From Crocinitomicaceae bacterium (GTDB lineage Bacteria > Bacteroidota > Bacteroidia > Flavobacteriales_D > Crocinitomicaceae): a stretch of DNA of 64,000 nt. The translations under genes were made by a program, and so were the position numbers. The stretch spans positions 1 through 64,000 of the forward strand of contig QKAV01000113.1 in the NCBI GenBank assembly GCA_003247185.1, in the 5' to 3' direction. Shown piece by piece: positions 30,101 through 39,389 of this stretch (positions within the stretch are counted from its first letter, which is position 1; each line of letters starts with the position of its first letter). The notes beneath the pieces were generated by a model that worked only from the letters and a program-made list of their open reading frames with translations, had not been told where the DNA came from and did not search any database.

Positions 30101-31899
30101 GGTCATCAGTTGTTGATAAGCAAAATTTCTTCGATAATTTCAGAGGGATTTACTTGAGTGGAAGAAGTTATACAGAGTTTACCCAGAATTATTTAAGACC
30201 ATACGATGAACCAGACAATCCAGACCCGCAATCCTATGGTGCCTATTTCGACCAATGCACTGGTTATCACATCGAGGCTAACACCTTTGACTCTGAGAAT
30301 ACCAGTCGTACTGGAATCGGTTTGATTATTAATAAATCGGGTTCTGTCGCCAATGAAGTATACCGTAATGTTTTCAGTAACCTTCGCTATGCAACCCTGG
30401 CCCAGAGTTTCAACAGGGGAACGAATAATGTTGGATTATGTTATAAATGCAATGATTTTAGCAATAACATGTATGATATAAAAATAACTCCACAAGCCAG
30501 CCCTGTAGTTAGCCCACAGGATGGAATAGCTGCATACCAGGGGTATTATGCTGTTGGTAACAATCTGGCACCTGCCGGAAATCTATTCTCCGACCTCCCG
30601 AATAATGGAAGTGTCTCCTTTCATAATACAGCCAATAGTATCACGTATTTTAAACATCAGAATCCAACGCAGTTATATCGGCTATACCCCGAAAACTGTC
30701 AGGGGACAGGAAGTATTAGTGTGACTCCGGTGCCTTTAACAACTCGTAATAGTTCTGCTTGTCCTTCAAAGCTTGATCTGGGCGATAGTTCGCCCGATTA
30801 TTTAGAGAAGGTTGTTGAGGCTGACGAGGCAGCAGACGCCCTTTCATCTGATTTGGCAGCACTGAATGACGGAGGGAATACTGAAGCCCTTACCCTCAAG
30901 GTTGAAACAAGTATTCCCGATCAGTCGCTTGAACTGCGTGATGAATTATTGGCTGTTTCTCCATATCTGACAGATACCGTGCTCGACGCTTCCATTGAAC
31001 AGGAAGAGGCTCTTCCCGGTGCCCTGCTTCGCGACGTGATGGTTGCCAACCCGCAATCAGCAAAGAATGATATTCTACTCCAAAAACTTGAAGACCGCCA
31101 GAATCCGCTTTCAAACGAAATGTGGAATGAGATCATGGCGGGAACCTCTGTTACAGGAGCCAAAGAGAACAAGGAAGCCGAATATGGATATTGGAAGAAT
31201 GAAGCGTATTACCGTTGGAGCCGGATTAATCGCCGGATGCTGATCAACCAGGTAATAGCCGACAGTATGATAGATGTCTGGAGCAATTCCAATCTGGCAG
31301 AAGCGCGTTCAAATCTTGCACTTTATTATCTTGCAACAGGTAACGTGAACCAGGGTATTTCAGTGCTTGATTCTGCCCTTATTCATATTCCTGAAGGAAC
31401 CAAAGAATGGAATGAGATGATCTCTTTGCGTGGCTATATCCAAACCATTGCCAATGCCTATCCTGCTACTGATTCTACTATGATTGCGTCACTTGAAACC
31501 CTGATGAGTGAATCTGACGGGCTTGCTGAAGCACTCAGCCGCAATGCCCTCATCCAGTGTGGTGCCATCAGCTTCAATGAACCAATCCTGATTGATGAAG
31601 GATTAAAATCGGAGAGGAGTCATGCATTTGGATTGAAGCCGGTTAATGAGAACAACACTGAATTGCTTTCAGTCTATCCTAATCCGGCAAAGGGCTATTT
31701 CGTGGCAAAGGCAATACTTGCCGGGCAGAGTGGAGTCCTGACGCTTATCTCATCCACTGGTGTAACGGTGATGGAGAAACAGATTGATCATTCTTCATCG
31801 GTTACAATTCCTGTAAGTCATCTTCCGGCAGGTGTTTATGCGATCCGCCTGACTGAAAATGGTGCCTTGAAGGCTGTTATAAAGGTTACATTACAGTAA
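27178..31899 (+). CDS. gingipain-like C25 family cysteine protease with T9SS sorting domain
   Basis: Start ATG 27178 (MKSIKIFLFFTFSVLPLFLFSQ). YEYVIITPNAF...FIEWKKKKGINIGIVTIEDI, MSWFGHGGSGG (His), IIYAISCDIN (Cys), NLIGDPENTIW. C-terminus LSVYPNPAKGYFVAK...LPAGVYAIRLTENG. Confidence 0.88.
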   Translation: MKSIKIFLFFTFSVLPLFLFSQISSTETFSVNNLSLTALSASDNNNYTLVELEDANHLNEAGTPDLPIRYVSFIIPNGQMVDYITITNSVSQSFTLTNFVYPVQQPTYTCSGCPPPVFATPSMPIYSSANPWPSDMVNLISQGYFDGSNNVITIAICPFQYYPNDSRLDFFTSISVNITLKSSTNTGITRKRLSKDQQLYNDILAKLVKNTQDISSFMVSPILETEIEGTASLPCYEYVIITPNAFSSSFNPFIEWKKKKGINIGIVTIEDILSNYTGDMLFPGDEILDDAGKLRQYLSEAYQNGTVYALLAGDATYVPIRFGWSSPSSIPTDLYFADFNGNWNVDHDNLYGEFGNDSPDYIPEIFVGRLLCSSAQDVTNWVQKLLVYEKNPGNGDLSYLTESFMFQADHLQQGDQATKVSQHLTMFNHTIWGELPSAISPDPTFPKGADIIAEVNTNHYGLMSWFGHGGSGGQNSGVTTLSSGLNSQPYWKLDAEDAYEFWDVQPETGDGLDNLTNTNFPFIIYAISCDINPFDITKSQGNSGARNCGESFTVNNLGGGIAFLGNTRFGWVSSSYLLFEKFCDLVSQSSTLPSFSHLGVAELTAQAQFHHTYLSYSHNLIGDPENTIWTATPQTLTVEINPNTSIVNTNNYVEIAISNLGYNKLATVCLYKENEVFATLQVTGDQNNKAVAFFENILPLTTGNIAVTVTSHNYLPYEGLIPVEENCTITISSNTLWNTKKIISCKVVVEEGAQLTITSQILLYPSVKIVVERGAKLIINEGTLDCISKNELWLGIEIHGNTDEIQANVYQGLLEINGGTIENANCAVKTYKPDPSMEADPLDPEYSGMEGWTGGIVVATNATFRNNRNAVVFALYQNGSMSFFDRCTFETTGDLNDGSLPNYFVTMNSITGVNFYGCTFQNSNKDAGLLPENRGSGIYSYNSTLFLNENSTTMTMGTFRNLYYGVRDLAAGVNWSSVVDKQNFFDNFRGIYLSGRSYTEFTQNYLRPYDEPDNPDPQSYGAYFDQCTGYHIEANTFDSENTSRTGIGLIINKSGSVANEVYRNVFSNLRYATLAQSFNRGTNNVGLCYKCNDFSNNMYDIKITPQASPVVSPQDGIAAYQGYYAVGNNLAPAGNLFSDLPNNGSVSFHNTANSITYFKHQNPTQLYRLYPENCQGTGSISVTPVPLTTRNSSACPSKLDLGDSSPDYLEKVVEADEAADALSSDLAALNDGGNTEALTLKVETSIPDQSLELRDELLAVSPYLTDTVLDASIEQEEALPGALLRDVMVANPQSAKNDILLQKLEDRQNPLSNEMWNEIMAGTSVTGAKENKEAEYGYWKNEAYYRWSRINRRMLINQVIADSMIDVWSNSNLAEARSNLALYYLATGNVNQGISVLDSALIHIPEGTKEWNEMISLRGYIQTIANAYPATDSTMIASLETLMSESDGLAEALSRNALIQCGAISFNEPILIDEGLKSERSHAFGLKPVNENNTELLSVYPNPAKGYFVAKAILAGQSGVLTLISSTGVTVMEKQIDHSSSVTIPVSHLPAGVYAIRLTENGALKAVIKVTLQ

Positions 31900-31914
31900 T
31901 TATTGTGTATCTTA

Positions 31915-31950
31915 GGGGGAAAATGGCGTTGAGCTGTTTCCCCCCCTTTT
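31915..31950 (+). terminator. probable intrinsic terminator
   Basis: GGGGGAAA ... TTTCCCCCCC followed by TTTT, just after the C25 stop codon. Confidence 0.6.
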
Positions 31951-31964
31951 AATTTACCAACTAC

Positions 31965-33719
31965 ATGAAACGTATCGAATATTGTTTGTTAACCTGTCTT
32001 CTTACCCTGTCCGGTATATCTGAAGCTCAGAAACTACCATCATTACCCGGCATTGAGAAAACATTCAGTCGGGGAGAGGCCGGTACCTCTGTTCCGGGGC
32101 ATGAAATCGCAAAAGATTCATGGCCCAAAATCTATTCATTTAACAGCCATGCCGGAGGAACAGAAGTTTACGAAACTTATGACTCGGGATATATGATTCT
32201 GGGCGATCTGGTGGATAATGACATGGTAAACAGGATGAGTTTTATTCTTAAAACCGATGTAAACGGGAATCCACTTTGGAGAAGATTTATTGGTGACCAG
32301 ACAAACCAGGGAGCCTTTAGCCATATTACGCCTACCCAGGATGGTGGTTGCGTGTTGATAGGCAGTACAACGACTGTTGATCAATGTGCGGACTACTACT
32401 GTTATGATGCGTGGATCATGAAATTGGATGCCTGTGGCAATAAGGAGTGGTGTAAGATATACTCGGTGCCAATGGATATTGATGGAGGCAGCGACATCGT
32501 GCAGTTGAGCAATGGGAACTATGTAGCATTAGTGAATTATTTCGGATACGATATAGACGAGGAGCGCATCTGGCTGTTTTGCCTGTCGCCCGATGGTGAG
32601 ACGATCTGGCAGAAGGTGTATCTCACCTCCGAACACCCCCAATGGGCCACCAACGGGTACGGTTTCGAGTTATTGAAAGATGATGACGAGAACCTGTTGT
32701 TCACCGGCGAGTGTGTATTGTATGACAATTATATCAACCCCAATTCATGGAGCTTTCAGATGCTTCATATCAAATTCACTGCCGAGGGGGAAGAGATTTG
32801 GGGAAAGCCCTGGTACATGAATTATGATTCAACAAAGTATGCAGGGCAAGTCTCTGTTCTGGATTTTAATGGGAATTATAGTACCGGTGGAGGACATGGC
32901 ACAGGATGGTCAGGATGCAATTGCCATCCCCCGGTGCTGTTCCGGCAGACAAAAGATGGGGTAAACAAAGCGGAAATAAGATACACGCAGGGGTTACCAC
33001 CCTATATAGGGTCCGGAGGTATTTCGGGTTTGACCTATCTTGAGCCAAACAAACTGGCACTGGCCACAACCTACCGGGATGAGCCTGGTTTTGTCCCGGG
33101 GCACAATGTTATCCGCATATCCGATACACTGGGTAATATACTCAATGAGACAGAGCAGTATTATGATTGGAATGAAATCTTTGGGATTATTATGACCACG
33201 GATAATCATATTCTTACGACTTCTGGTTACTGGATTACCCCCGACTCCCTGAAGCTATTCTTTTATAAGTATACTCTCGATCTTGAATATCCTCCCACAG
33301 ACACCCGCCCCTTGGTATACGACTACCTCTGCTCCGGGACTCCACAGGCGAATGACACCATCTTTCCCGATTGTGACATCATTGTTGGGATGGCAGAGCC
33401 GATGCAACAGGTGGAGCGCTATTCACTGCTGGCTACACCTAACCCGGTATCAGAGCAGCTTACCCTAACCATCCCCGACCGGATGATGAAGGAGTGGGAG
33501 AGCAATGGGCTGAGCAGCCGCACACTCTATTATACCCTGCCCGATAACCTTCAGTTGCAGTTTACCGATGCCCTTGGACGGATGTGCGAGACCGTTCCGG
33601 TAAGCAAAGGAACCCGGCAGGTAACAGTAGATGTGAGCAGGTGGCCGGCAGGTATCTATCTGGTCAGGCTGACCGGAGACAATAGTGTGGTGGCAGAGGC
33701 AAAGGTGGTGGTGAGGTAG
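31965..33719 (+). CDS. secreted protein with T9SS type A sorting domain
   Basis: Signal peptide; TQDGGCVLIGSTTT repeat-like blades; C-terminus LLATPNPVSEQLTLTIP...WPAGIYLVRLTGDNSVVAEAKVVVR. Confidence 0.8.
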   Translation: MKRIEYCLLTCLLTLSGISEAQKLPSLPGIEKTFSRGEAGTSVPGHEIAKDSWPKIYSFNSHAGGTEVYETYDSGYMILGDLVDNDMVNRMSFILKTDVNGNPLWRRFIGDQTNQGAFSHITPTQDGGCVLIGSTTTVDQCADYYCYDAWIMKLDACGNKEWCKIYSVPMDIDGGSDIVQLSNGNYVALVNYFGYDIDEERIWLFCLSPDGETIWQKVYLTSEHPQWATNGYGFELLKDDDENLLFTGECVLYDNYINPNSWSFQMLHIKFTAEGEEIWGKPWYMNYDSTKYAGQVSVLDFNGNYSTGGGHGTGWSGCNCHPPVLFRQTKDGVNKAEIRYTQGLPPYIGSGGISGLTYLEPNKLALATTYRDEPGFVPGHNVIRISDTLGNILNETEQYYDWNEIFGIIMTTDNHILTTSGYWITPDSLKLFFYKYTLDLEYPPTDTRPLVYDYLCSGTPQANDTIFPDCDIIVGMAEPMQQVERYSLLATPNPVSEQLTLTIPDRMMKEWESNGLSSRTLYYTLPDNLQLQFTDALGRMCETVPVSKGTRQVTVDVSRWPAGIYLVRLTGDNSVVAEAKVVVR

Positions 33720-34111
33720 AGGAAAGAGAAAGAAAACGGAGCGTAACAAGTAGCCCCGCCTCCTCATTGTTACTTAAAATGTAATTAGTCGGGGAACATT
33801 TAAAATGTTACATCATATTATAATGCGGGCAGGCGGTAATGCAAGACAGGAAGTGATGATGCCATTAATGTGATATGGCTAATATGTATTTACATCGTTT
33901 GTATAGATAGAAAAATTACCGGATTATTTTTTGAAATACTTTACAATGATTACTATAGACTGACAGGAATCTTTACAGTAATTTAATGAAGTCGAGATAA
34001 ATTGCCGATGGTTGTATTTGAAATTGCTTTGTGATTTCCCCTGATTTCTAAGAACAATTTGTATTGCCGGAGTGTTAATGTGTTCTAGAATTAAAATAAC
34101 AGAGCTTTCAT

Positions 34112-34921
34112 ATGAATATTAAAAAGTTGACCGCTTTGGCAATGGCATTTGTGTTGTTGTATAATCTCAATGCACAAAACAGCTTTGATCCGGCAAAATT
34201 CTCGAACGATGGTCAGGTGGGAATTTTTGAACATCTCGATCAGTTTATTCCAGACGACATAATGCTGGTTGACCAGGATTCAAATATTGTAAACCTGAAG
34301 TCTCTTATTGATAAACCTACAGTACTGTCGTTTGTATATTACAACTGTCCGGGTTTATGCAGCCCTCTGCTTGACGGGCTGGCTGAAGTGATTGATCGTT
34401 CAGACATGGTCCTTGGAAAGGATTTTCAGGTTATTACAATTAGTTTTAATCCGGCAGATGGTCCTACCCTGGGGCGTAAAAAGAAGATTAATTATGTTCA
34501 GCAAATCCACAAGCCGGTAGATACAAGGCAATGGATGTGGTTCACAGCCGATAGTTTAAACATCGCCAAAGCCACAGCAACCGCGGGATTCCGTTACCTG
34601 AAGAGTGGCAAAGACTTCACACATGCTGCAGCTATCCTTGTTATCAGCCCGCATGGCAAGATAACCCGTTACCTGCATGGCACCTATTTTCTCCCGTTTG
34701 ATCTGAAAATGGCAGTTACTGAAGCCAAAGCCGAAAGGAGCGGACCTACAATCAGTAAGGTTCTGAAATTCTGTTTCAGCTATGATGCCGAAGGGAAAAA
34801 GTACGTTTTTAACATCACGAAGGTAACCGGCACATTTATCCTCTCGGGGGCAGCAATTCTTTTCATGGTGCTTTCATTAAAACCAAGGCGGAAAAAGAAA
34901 TCTGAAAACCAAAATGCTTAA
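34112..34921 (+). CDS. SCO1/SenC family copper chaperone
   Basis: PTVLSFVYYNCPGLCSPLLDGLAEVI (CxxxC), C-terminal TM, first gene of the oxidase cluster. Confidence 0.9.
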   Translation: MNIKKLTALAMAFVLLYNLNAQNSFDPAKFSNDGQVGIFEHLDQFIPDDIMLVDQDSNIVNLKSLIDKPTVLSFVYYNCPGLCSPLLDGLAEVIDRSDMVLGKDFQVITISFNPADGPTLGRKKKINYVQQIHKPVDTRQWMWFTADSLNIAKATATAGFRYLKSGKDFTHAAAILVISPHGKITRYLHGTYFLPFDLKMAVTEAKAERSGPTISKVLKFCFSYDAEGKKYVFNITKVTGTFILSGAAILFMVLSLKPRRKKKSENQNA

Positions 34922-34927
34922 AACTAT

Positions 34928-36526
34928 ATGACAAACACATTAAAGCATACAGACTTTTATGACAATGAAGGAAAGCCGGCCTGGAAAGCATGGCTGACCA
35001 CTACTGATCATAAGCGGATAGGATTGCTCTATTTCTACAGCCTTACTGTTTTTTTTCTGGTAGGTGTTTTGCTTGGATTAATGATGCGATTTGAGCTGAT
35101 CAGCCCGGGAAAAGATCTTGTTGAGGCGCAGACCTATAATGGCTTGTTTACGCTACATGGTGTAATAATGATTTTTTTGTTCGTAATCCCGGGTATCCCT
35201 GCTGTCTTTGGTAATCTTACGCTGCCGCTGTTGTTAGGCGCACGTGATGTAGCTTTCCCCAAACTGAACCTGCTTTCATGGTATTTGTATATTGGAGGTG
35301 CTGTTCTTGCCTTAAGCACCCTGCTCGTTGGAGACGGACCGCCGGATACAGGCTGGACCTTTTACGCTCCATACAGTGTTAAGACCGGGACCAATGTTTC
35401 GATGGCAGTATTGGCTGCATTTATTCTTGGTTTTTCATCCATTCTGACCGGATTAAATTTCCTGACTACCATTCACAGGATGCGTTGTCACGGAATGACA
35501 TGGTTTCGTATGCCTTTGTTCGCCTGGGCGCTGTATGCCACTTCCTGGATTCAGTTACTGGCAACACCTGTCGTTGGTATAACTCTGCTAATGATTGTCG
35601 TTGAGCGCTGGCTTGGAATAGGTCTTTTTGATCCGGTTCTTGGAGGCGATCCTGTTCTTTATCAGCATTTGTTCTGGATATATTCTCATCCGGCTGTCTA
35701 CATCATGATTCTGCCTGGTATGGGAGTTATCTCAGAAATTATCCCGACTTTTTCACGCAGGCGTATCTTCGGATACAAGGCTATAGCCTATGCAAGTCTG
35801 GCTATCGCTTTCATCGGATATTTCGTTTGGGGACACCACATGTTCACTTCCGGTATGAGTGGCCCGGCACGTATTATCTTCAGCATCCTGACATTTCTAG
35901 TTGCTATCCCTAGCGCTATAAAGGTGTTTAACTGGTTGGCAACCATGTATAACGGTTCAATAGACCACAAGCCCCCTATGCTCTATGCGCTTGGTTTTAT
36001 CTTTCTGTTTCTCGTGGGGGGGCTAAGCGGACTTGTTGTCGGGGCACTGGCAACCGATGTACATCTTCACGACACTTACTTCGTTGTAGGTCACTTTCAT
36101 TATGTAATGTTTGGCGGAACAGGATTTGCATTTTTTGCAGCCCTGCATTACTGGTTCCCAAAGATTTTCGGAAAGATGTATAACCTCAAACATGCCACAA
36201 GGGCATTCTGGCTGCTCTTCACGGGTTTTAATATACTGTATTTCCCTATGCTCGTTGTAGGGATAATGGGAATGCCACGCCGGTATTATGACTATCTGCC
36301 CCAGTTCCAGGTCCCGAATGTAATCTCAACCATAGGCTCCTGGATTACAACAGCCGGTCTGATCTATATGATTGTTGTAATTGTTAAAGGGATTCGCCAT
36401 GGTGAGAAGGCCTCTTCAAACCCATGGAATGGACTTACACTTGACTGGCAAACCGACAGTCCGCCGACCAAGGAGAATTTTGATGCTATTCCAACTGTAA
36501 CAGAACGTCCTTATGAGTACAAATAA
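34928..36526 (+). CDS. ctaD: cytochrome c oxidase subunit I
   Basis: WLTTTDHKRIGLLYFYSLTVFFL; IYSHPAVYIMILPGMGVISEI; VWGHHMFTSGM; HLHDTYFVVGHFHYVMFGG. Confidence 0.97.
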   Translation: MTNTLKHTDFYDNEGKPAWKAWLTTTDHKRIGLLYFYSLTVFFLVGVLLGLMMRFELISPGKDLVEAQTYNGLFTLHGVIMIFLFVIPGIPAVFGNLTLPLLLGARDVAFPKLNLLSWYLYIGGAVLALSTLLVGDGPPDTGWTFYAPYSVKTGTNVSMAVLAAFILGFSSILTGLNFLTTIHRMRCHGMTWFRMPLFAWALYATSWIQLLATPVVGITLLMIVVERWLGIGLFDPVLGGDPVLYQHLFWIYSHPAVYIMILPGMGVISEIIPTFSRRRIFGYKAIAYASLAIAFIGYFVWGHHMFTSGMSGPARIIFSILTFLVAIPSAIKVFNWLATMYNGSIDHKPPMLYALGFIFLFLVGGLSGLVVGALATDVHLHDTYFVVGHFHYVMFGGTGFAFFAALHYWFPKIFGKMYNLKHATRAFWLLFTGFNILYFPMLVVGIMGMPRRYYDYLPQFQVPNVISTIGSWITTAGLIYMIVVIVKGIRHGEKASSNPWNGLTLDWQTDSPPTKENFDAIPTVTERPYEYK

Positions 36527-37154
36527 TACAGTTTCAGAAAATCATAGTACGGCTGTGAATCATGAACATCGTGATGATGCAGGCCGCAAGATGGGGATGT
36601 GGTTGTTTCTGTTTACCGAGCTACTTCTTTTTGGTGGGTTGTTTCTGGTGTATTCAATTTACCGTTTCATGAATCCGGCTGACTTCAGTAATGGCTCCCA
36701 TCATCTTGATGTATTTATGGGTGCCCTTAACACTATGGTGCTTATAACCAGTAGTCTGACGGTAGCTTTGAGTATCACTGCCATCCAGAAAGGAAACGCT
36801 AAACTGGCCCTGCGTATGTTGGCAGTAACCATCCTGCTGGCAATCTTTTTTCTCGTGAATAAATATTTTGAATGGGGACACAAGATACATTATGATCTTT
36901 ATCCGGGAACCGATCTTTTCAAGGCATTACCCTCAGGTGAAGGACTGTTCTATGTCCTCTATTATTTCATGACAGGATTGCATATGATCCATGTAATTGT
37001 TGGTGCAGTGATCCTTGTTTTCATGGGGAAATACATCAGTGATGGTTCAATTAACAGCAGTAATTATACATTGCTTGAAAACGGAGGCCTCTACTGGCAT
37101 CTTGTCGATCTGATCTGGATTTTCCTGTTCCCTTTACTATACCTTATTCATTAA
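36513..37154 (+). CDS. ctaE: cytochrome c oxidase subunit III
   Basis: KMGMWLFLFTELLLFGGLFLVYSIYR; LLENGGLYWHLVDLIWIFLFPLLYL. Confidence 0.92.
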   Translation: MSTNNTVSENHSTAVNHEHRDDAGRKMGMWLFLFTELLLFGGLFLVYSIYRFMNPADFSNGSHHLDVFMGALNTMVLITSSLTVALSITAIQKGNAKLALRMLAVTILLAIFFLVNKYFEWGHKIHYDLYPGTDLFKALPSGEGLFYVLYYFMTGLHMIHVIVGAVILVFMGKYISDGSINSSNYTLLENGGLYWHLVDLIWIFLFPLLYLIH

Positions 37155-37167
37155 TAGCGAAGCAATC

Positions 37168-37455
37168 ATGGAAGAGCATAAACCTCATATTGTTGAATAT
37201 CTGACAAATATATACGTCTGGATTGCCCTGGCAGTGCTGACAGTCATTACTATCTGGGTGTCTGAATTTGATCTGAAATTACTGACGGTTGCCGTTGCTT
37301 TAGGCGTTGCTTCCATCAAGGCCACTCTTGTACTGATGTACTTTATGCATCTGCGTTTTGATAGCAAAATACTTACATTCATGGTACTGATTACGATGAT
37401 CGTATTTCTCAGCTTAATCGTTTTTACATTTATCGACTACTCTTACAGAGCCTAA
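37168..37455 (+). CDS. cytochrome c oxidase subunit IV family protein
   Basis: 95-aa, three-TM protein between COX3 and COX2; IKATLVLMYFMHLRFDSK. Confidence 0.85.
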   Translation: MEEHKPHIVEYLTNIYVWIALAVLTVITIWVSEFDLKLLTVAVALGVASIKATLVLMYFMHLRFDSKILTFMVLITMIVFLSLIVFTFIDYSYRA

Positions 37456-37459
37456 AACA

Positions 37460-38389
37460 ATGAACACAGGAGCGTCAACATTTACTCAGGGTGTCGATAT
37501 GGCATTTATCGTCATTCTGTCCATTTCGGTTCTATTTCTGGTTGGAATCACTACTGCCATGATTTGGTTTGTGATTAAATATAATCGAAAAAGAAACCCT
37601 AAGCCCAAAGATGTGAAGGATAATACCCGCCTGGAAGTTATCTGGACTGTTATTCCTACGCTATTGGTACTTGTCATGTTTTATTTTGGCTGGATTGGAT
37701 ATACTCCCATGCGAAATGTGCCCAATGGGGCTCTTGAAGTGAAGGCTACCGGGCGAATGTGGAGCTGGCAGTTCGATTACCAGAATGGAAAACAGAGCAA
37801 TATACTGGTAGTTCCGTTGGGAAAGCCGGTGAAGCTTGAATTGTATTCGCCCGATGTGCTTCATAGTTTATATATCCCTGCATTTCGTATCAAGGAAGAT
37901 GTGGTGCCCGGACTCAGTAACTATATGTGGTTTCAGGCAGAACGTGAAGGGGAGTTCGATATACTTTGTGCCGAATATTGTGGTGTTCAGCACTCCTATA
38001 TGTTGAGCAAGGTTAAGGTGGTCCCAGAAGAGGATTTTCTGGAATGGTTTAATACGAAAGAAGTTGTTGCTGATACACTTGAATCGTTAGGACTTCAGAT
38101 ATTAAAAAAGAATGGCTGTGTGGCCTGTCATTCACAGGATGGTTCTAAAATTGTCGGCCCGACTTTCAAGGGGTTGTTTGGTTCTCAACGTAAAGTAACC
38201 GATTCGCAGGGAAATGAAAAGACCATAACAGCTGATGAATCCTATATTGAAAGGAGCATCTATGATCCCAATTCGGAGATTGTTGAGGGTTATAGCAAAA
38301 ACCTTATGGTTTCCTACAAGGAGCAGATAACCCCCGATGAAATAAAAGAGATTGTAAATTATCTGAAGAGCCTCAATGAGAAAAAATAA
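37460..38389 (+). CDS. ctaC: cytochrome c oxidase subunit II fused to cytochrome c domain (caa3 type)
   Basis: CuA motif CAEYCGVQHSYM; haem c motif CVACH with following Met region. Confidence 0.93.
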   Translation: MNTGASTFTQGVDMAFIVILSISVLFLVGITTAMIWFVIKYNRKRNPKPKDVKDNTRLEVIWTVIPTLLVLVMFYFGWIGYTPMRNVPNGALEVKATGRMWSWQFDYQNGKQSNILVVPLGKPVKLELYSPDVLHSLYIPAFRIKEDVVPGLSNYMWFQAEREGEFDILCAEYCGVQHSYMLSKVKVVPEEDFLEWFNTKEVVADTLESLGLQILKKNGCVACHSQDGSKIVGPTFKGLFGSQRKVTDSQGNEKTITADESYIERSIYDPNSEIVEGYSKNLMVSYKEQITPDEIKEIVNYLKSLNEKK

Positions 38390-39254
38390 ATTGCTCAATG
38401 CAATAGGAATAGTCGCCGAACTTGGCAAGGTTCGCATTACTATTGCTGTTTCACTCAGTACTATTCTTGGCTATGTTTTATTCCGTGGTGGATTTGATAC
38501 CGGAATCTGGCTCCCTACAACCGGTATTTTCTTCCTCGCCATGGCCTCATCAGCAATTAATCATTTTCAGGAACGTAAATGGGATGCTATGATGGATCGT
38601 ACAAGGAACAGGCCGATTCCATCGGGACGTATATCTCCTCAGGGAGCTCTTTTGGTGGCTTTTGTACTGGCAGCCTCAGGTTCGGTTTTGTTACTGATAA
38701 CATCAGGTTTTTTAGCCATGCAGCTTGGATTGCTGGCCCTGTTGTGGTATAATGTTATCTATACCCCACTGAAGAGAAAAACGCCATTTGCTGTAGTCCC
38801 TGGTTCAGTAATCGGGGCAATACCTCCTCTGGTAGGGTGGGTTGCTGCGGGTGGAAGCCTGAATGACACCGGAATCCTGATGGTAGCTTTCTTCTTCTTT
38901 ATCTGGCAGATACCCCATTTTTGGCTTTTGTTGCTAAAACTGGGGCCGCAATATCAACAGGCTGGCTTCCCGACACTCACTTCCCTGTATACATCGCGTC
39001 AGTTGCGCCGGATAACTTTTGTCTGGACCGTTACCATGGTCATTTCATGTCTGTTTATCCCAGTGTTTGGAGAAATGCATACCAATATCGGCCGTATTCT
39101 TTTACTTATCGGTTCGGTTGCATTAATGCTGTTGTTTGTCAGGCTTCTTCGGCTGAAGACCGAACAGACATACGATAAGCGGTATTTTATTTATATCAAC
39201 TCCTATCTGTTATTGGTGATGGTAATATTGGCTGTCGATGCAGTTGTAATATGA
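38376..39254 (+). CDS. ctaB: protohaem IX farnesyltransferase
   Basis: SSAINHFQERKWDAMMDRTRNRPIPSGRISP; YNVIYTPLKRKTPFAVVPGSVIGAIPPLVGW. Confidence 0.95.
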   Translation: MRKNKLLNAIGIVAELGKVRITIAVSLSTILGYVLFRGGFDTGIWLPTTGIFFLAMASSAINHFQERKWDAMMDRTRNRPIPSGRISPQGALLVAFVLAASGSVLLLITSGFLAMQLGLLALLWYNVIYTPLKRKTPFAVVPGSVIGAIPPLVGWVAAGGSLNDTGILMVAFFFFIWQIPHFWLLLLKLGPQYQQAGFPTLTSLYTSRQLRRITFVWTVTMVISCLFIPVFGEMHTNIGRILLLIGSVALMLLFVRLLRLKTEQTYDKRYFIYINSYLLLVMVILAVDAVVI

Positions 39255-39389
39255 GTCACGACTATGCTGTTGCTCCGACCCGAAAGTATTATCCTGCAAT
39301 AGTATTGCTCAGTTGAGAGGTTGAACGAACCTGATGCCGGGAAAGTCACATTTTTTTACCTGGTAAAGCCCGACGATTATCGATTTCAG

